From: JAEXOD01 sp964652025
GTDB taxonomy: Bacteria > Bacteroidota > Ignavibacteria > Ignavibacteriales > Melioribacteraceae
Assembly: GCA_964652025.1 (NCBI GenBank)
Contig: CAZYZX010000001.1
Span: forward strand, 372,001-436,000
Length of the DNA: 64,000 nt
Direction of reading: 5' to 3'
Below the pieces are notes generated by a model. It worked only from the letters and a program-made list of their open reading frames with translations, searched no databases and was not told the DNA's origin. The translations under genes and the position numbers were made by a program. Shown here in pieces: positions 61,534 to 64,000 of the stretch; position 1 is the first letter of the stretch, and every line of letters starts with the position of its first letter.

Positions 61534-62640
61534 TTAATTATTAGTAAAATTTGATAAAGCAACTACAATATTGGCTGATATAATGCTTATATTTACATTT
61601 TGATCTAAATTGTTATATAAATTGTCTAATTCATTTAATAAATTGCTAACCTTTAAATCTGGATATTTTGTATTAAACTTAACAATAGAATCCAAAAAAG
61701 GTTGATAACATTTATTACTTTCACTAACTCTATATATTTCTAAATTGTTTAACCAAAGGTAAATTAAAATAATAATAATTTTTATTAATTCATAGTCAGA
61801 TTTTTTTATTATATCATTAAATTCAATAAAAGCTGTATTAAACCACCCAGCAAAAGAAAATCTTAATATATTAATAGTTTTATTTATAATCTTTTCATTC
61901 CCATTTTCAAGCAAATAAATAGCAGAAGCTACAGACCCAAATGCAAGAGAGTTAAAATTAATAAGATCTTCTCTATCGTAATTGTAAAACTTAGTAAGGA
62001 TATTAGTAATATCGCTTAAAGATAAATCATTAAAACTTATTTTCCAACATCTAGATTTGATTGTGGATAATAAAAAATCTTCGTTTGAGGTAGTTAAAAC
62101 ATAAATTACACCCTCTGGAGGTTCTTCTAAGTTTTTTAATAACGCATTTTGAGCTTCATCACCCATTAAATGAGCATCTAAAATTAATATCATTCGGTAA
62201 TTTATGTTATCAAAACTTAAAGAAGTAAAATTAGTAATATCTCTAATACTACTAATCTTAATACTTTCTGCACCCGAAATACTTATTTTATAGTATGGGT
62301 TTTCAGCTTTTAATTTTAATTGATTTTTAATTTCAGAAATCTGATTATCAGATAAACCTGCAAAAGGATTATCATCAACTTCATTTTTACCGCGTGGCAG
62401 TGGTAAAATTAATCTTATATAGGGTTCGTTAATTAATGAAATTTGATTTGCTATATTGGGATTTTTTGATATACTTGAGCTGTTTAGTAATTTTAAGAAC
62501 TGAATAGCAGTATAAAATTTACCAACTCCCTCAGGTCCTACAAAAAGTAGTGCTTGAGGGAGTTTTTTATTATTAAAAAATTGAATTAAAGATTTTTTAA
62601 CCTTTTCTTGTCCGTAAACTTCATCTAAAAAAGGATACAT
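61534..62640 (-). CDS. holB: DNA polymerase III clamp-loader subunit delta-prime-like
   Basis: A 368-residue AAA+ protein. The Walker A-like loop is GPEGVGKFYTAIQFL, where Phe replaces the usual Thr/Ser, so it may not hydrolyse ATP, as expected for delta-prime. ILDAHLMGDEAQNALLKNLEEPP is the sensor/Walker B region and STIKSRCWKISF the SRC-type motif. It lacks the zinc-binding Cys cluster of gamma/tau. The neighbour ricT supports the assignment. Confidence 0.85.
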   Translation of the reverse strand: MYPFLDEVYGQEKVKKSLIQFFNNKKLPQALLFVGPEGVGKFYTAIQFLKLLNSSSISKNPNIANQISLINEPYIRLILPLPRGKNEVDDNPFAGLSDNQISEIKNQLKLKAENPYYKISISGAESIKISSIRDITNFTSLSFDNINYRMILILDAHLMGDEAQNALLKNLEEPPEGVIYVLTTSNEDFLLSTIKSRCWKISFNDLSLSDITNILTKFYNYDREDLINFNSLAFGSVASAIYLLENGNEKIINKTINILRFSFAGWFNTAFIEFNDIIKKSDYELIKIIIILIYLWLNNLEIYRVSESNKCYQPFLDSIVKFNTKYPDLKVSNLLNELDNLYNNLDQNVNISIISANIVVALSNFTNN

Positions 62641-62660
62641 AAATTAACCAATTATGCATT

Positions 62661-62882
62661 TCATTCATCATCATCCGAATAGAAGAAATCTTCATCAGTC
62701 GGATAATCTGGCCAAATATCTTCAATAGATTCATAGAATTCATCGGAATCTTCCAACTCTTGAAGATTTTCAATAACTTCTATTGGCGAGCCAATTCTTT
62801 CAGCATAATCTATTAATTCTTCCTTTGTAGCTGGCCAAGGGGCATCATCTAAATAAGAAGCTAATTCAACAGTCCATATCAT
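62661..62882 (-). CDS. DUF2795 protein
   Basis: A 73-residue acidic protein. The N-terminal part (ELASYLDDAPWPATKEELIDYAERIGSP, read in parts) matches DUF2795, a small helical domain; the C terminus is a run of Asp, Glu and aromatic residues. GGAG precedes the ATG. Function is unknown. It sits between holB and the M23 peptidase. Confidence 0.8.
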   Translation of the reverse strand: MIWTVELASYLDDAPWPATKEELIDYAERIGSPIEVIENLQELEDSDEFYESIEDIWPDYPTDEDFFYSDDDE

Positions 62883-62907
62883 ATTAACTCCGCTTTTTAT
62901 TTATTGT

Positions 62908-63834
62908 TTATTTTTTTATGTCAAAAGCCGTTAAATTATCATAAAAGAAATTAATTGGATTAAGAGCAACACCATTATAAAGAACTTCATAATGCAAATG
63001 TGGTCCACTTGTTAATGTACCAGAATTACCTGTTAATGCAATTAAATCCCCCCTATTTATTTTTTGATTTGGTTTTACTTTACTTTGGGATAAATGACCA
63101 TATAAAGTTTTGTAACCAAACCCATGATTAATAACAACTATTAATCCATAACCTTCTTTATTTTCTACTGCTTCTACTACTCCTCCACCAGTAGCAAATA
63201 CTTGTGTTCCGATATCAGTAATTATATCTAAACCAGTATGCATTCTCATAACATGTAATACAGGGTGTAATCGCATTCCAAAATCATTAGCATATTCACC
63301 CTCGGTAGTAGGTTTTATTGCAGGTATATTTTTATATAAAGTTTCATTTTTATTTAAGGTTTTTTCTATTAATTTATAATCATTCTTAACATACTGTAGT
63401 TTAGACTTTAAGTCCTCTATATAATTATTTAGTACATTTAAATTATTTGTAATATCTGATGGTTTAGTAGATAAAAATGCATCAAATAGTTTTCCACCAG
63501 TGCCTAACTCTTTATATTCGGTATAATCTGTAGGAAGATTTGCTTTAATCCTTAAATATTTGTTTGTTAAAGCTAAAGAGTCTAAATTATTCCCTAATTT
63601 TTTATATTGTGTTAATAAATAATTTAGATTCTTTATTAATTCTTTATTTTGGGCTTTAAGGTTATCAATCTTACTATCAGGATTAATAACATTATCTACT
63701 ACAAAGTATATACCAAATATAAAAAATGACATTATCAGAGAGACAAAAAATACAAGAAATGTAAACTTTTTCCTGAAATTTTTTATCTCTATAAATTTTA
63801 ACTTTTGTTTTGAGAAATAAAATAAATTTTTCAT
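62908..63834 (-). CDS. M23-family peptidoglycan endopeptidase
   Basis: 308 residues. A cytoplasmic N terminus, one membrane helix (about 28-48), a coiled-coil region (about 55-165) and a C-terminal LytM domain. Metal ligands are in MRMHTGLDI (HxxxD), and HLHYEV gives the last His pair; GHLSQ and SGTLTSGPHLH are intact, so it is probably active. It would cut cell-wall crosslinks during growth or division. Confidence 0.92.
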   Translation of the reverse strand: MKNLFYFSKQKLKFIEIKNFRKKFTFLVFFVSLIMSFFIFGIYFVVDNVINPDSKIDNLKAQNKELIKNLNYLLTQYKKLGNNLDSLALTNKYLRIKANLPTDYTEYKELGTGGKLFDAFLSTKPSDITNNLNVLNNYIEDLKSKLQYVKNDYKLIEKTLNKNETLYKNIPAIKPTTEGEYANDFGMRLHPVLHVMRMHTGLDIITDIGTQVFATGGGVVEAVENKEGYGLIVVINHGFGYKTLYGHLSQSKVKPNQKINRGDLIALTGNSGTLTSGPHLHYEVLYNGVALNPINFFYDNLTAFDIKK

Positions 63835-63857
63835 AAAATCGGTTGCAAGTTAATAAA

Positions 63858-63890
63858 AAATATCATTTTATGCAAATATAAATGATATTT
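63858..63890 (-). terminator. AT-rich hairpin after the truncated gene
   Basis: AAATATCATTT (63858-63868) and AAATGATATTT (63880-63890) pair perfectly. On the minus strand it lies 3 bases after the stop of the cut gene and is followed by TTTATT. It is AT-only in the stem apart from one G-C pair, so it is a weak terminator at best. Confidence 0.4.
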
Positions 63891-63893
63891 AAT

Positions 63894-64000
63894 CTATTCA
63901 AAATCATGCTCAAAATAATTAATTGTTCTATCTACTTCACTAGAGTTCATTTTTATTTTTTCATTTAATCTTTCCTTAAATATCTTTGAAGCATCATAAC
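63894..64000 (-). CDS. C-terminal end of an unidentified gene (cut by window edge)
   Basis: One minus-strand frame stays open from the right edge to a stop at 63894-63896, encoding at least 34 residues with a charged helical character (FKERLNEKIKMNSSEVDRTI), ending NYFEHDFE. The other two minus-strand frames stop early. The fragment is too short to assign, and no start is visible. It is likely the 3' end of a gene in the same direction as the M23 peptidase. Confidence 0.5.
   Translation of the reverse strand, partial: YDASKIFKERLNEKIKMNSSEVDRTINYFEHDFE

Noticed and set aside
61534..62640. Phe in the Walker A loop of the delta-prime-like protein as a damaging mutation
   Set aside because: Delta-prime subunits need not bind ATP, so loss of the Thr/Ser is expected and not a sign of decay.
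1..64000. CRISPR arrays, insertion sequences, prophage, integron or toxin-antitoxin modules
   Set aside because: I saw no regularly spaced repeats, transposase, integrase or phage-structural motifs, nor a recognisable toxin pair. Base composition looks even throughout.

Overview
The window is strongly AT-rich, densely packed bacterial chromosome with about 70 genes. No gene-free stretch is longer than about 180 bases, and I see no insertion sequence, prophage or CRISPR array. The gene content points to an anaerobic, diderm member of the Bacteroidota/Ignavibacteria side of the FCB group. The signs are a subtilisin-like protease with a type A (YPNPF) secretion-system C-terminal sorting domain, a DUF5683 protein beside parAB, three GT9 heptosyltransferase-like genes, a bifunctional phosphoglucose/phosphomannose isomerase, a GlmU-like sugar nucleotidyltransferase typical of that group, and one good match to the TTG-N19-TAnnTTTG Bacteroidota promoter. 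The phylum assignment is inference.

Layout. 1-9638 (+) is a two-part [FeFe]-hydrogenase locus. It runs: HydA (5' end cut by the window edge), a soluble iron-sulfur/H-cluster-like sensor histidine kinase, a lone receiver, a receiver-PAS-kinase hybrid, a second lone receiver, then hydC-hydB-hydA for an NADH-linked trimeric hydrogenase. A strong terminator closes it at 9649-9689. A membrane histidine kinase follows (9694-11130). 11108-22393 (-) holds ispE, a homocysteine methyltransferase-like gene, three GT9 genes, a MauE/DoxX plus rhodanese pair, rqcH, nagB, a GlmU-like gene and a POT peptide transporter. 22520-31827 (+) holds a PASTA protein, rpe, nagA, folP, cdaA, a GT2, a CHAD protein, a UPF0173 hydrolase, parA, parB, DUF5683 and a Yip1-like protein. 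31801-36837 is a mosaic of short units: ppx (-), small unknowns and aroQ (+), a MerR regulator plus an unknown (+), and a methyltransferase plus an SLC45-like MFS transporter (-). 36965-42077 (+) carries fni, a polyprenyl synthase, ptsH, ptsI and pgi/pmi. 42257-49595 (+) is the rpmF-plsX-fab-acpP-rnc cluster. Then come tRNA-Pro(GGG), purF, the secreted protease, ftsY and a small membrane protein. 56826-63834 (-) has a ClC transporter, hbd, thiolase, ricT, a delta-prime-like gene, DUF2795 and an M23 peptidase. A second gene fragment is cut by the right edge.

How it fits together. The hydrogenase locus implies H2 metabolism tied to NADH and a redox or H2 signal passed through phosphotransfer proteins, none of which carries a DNA-binding domain. 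Thiolase plus 3-hydroxyacyl-CoA dehydrogenase suggests C4 acyl-CoA metabolism or beta-oxidation. nagA, nagB, the GlmU-like gene, the GT9 genes and the POT carrier indicate amino-sugar and peptide uptake and envelope building. HPr and enzyme I occur without any visible EII. The most interesting region is 1-9638.
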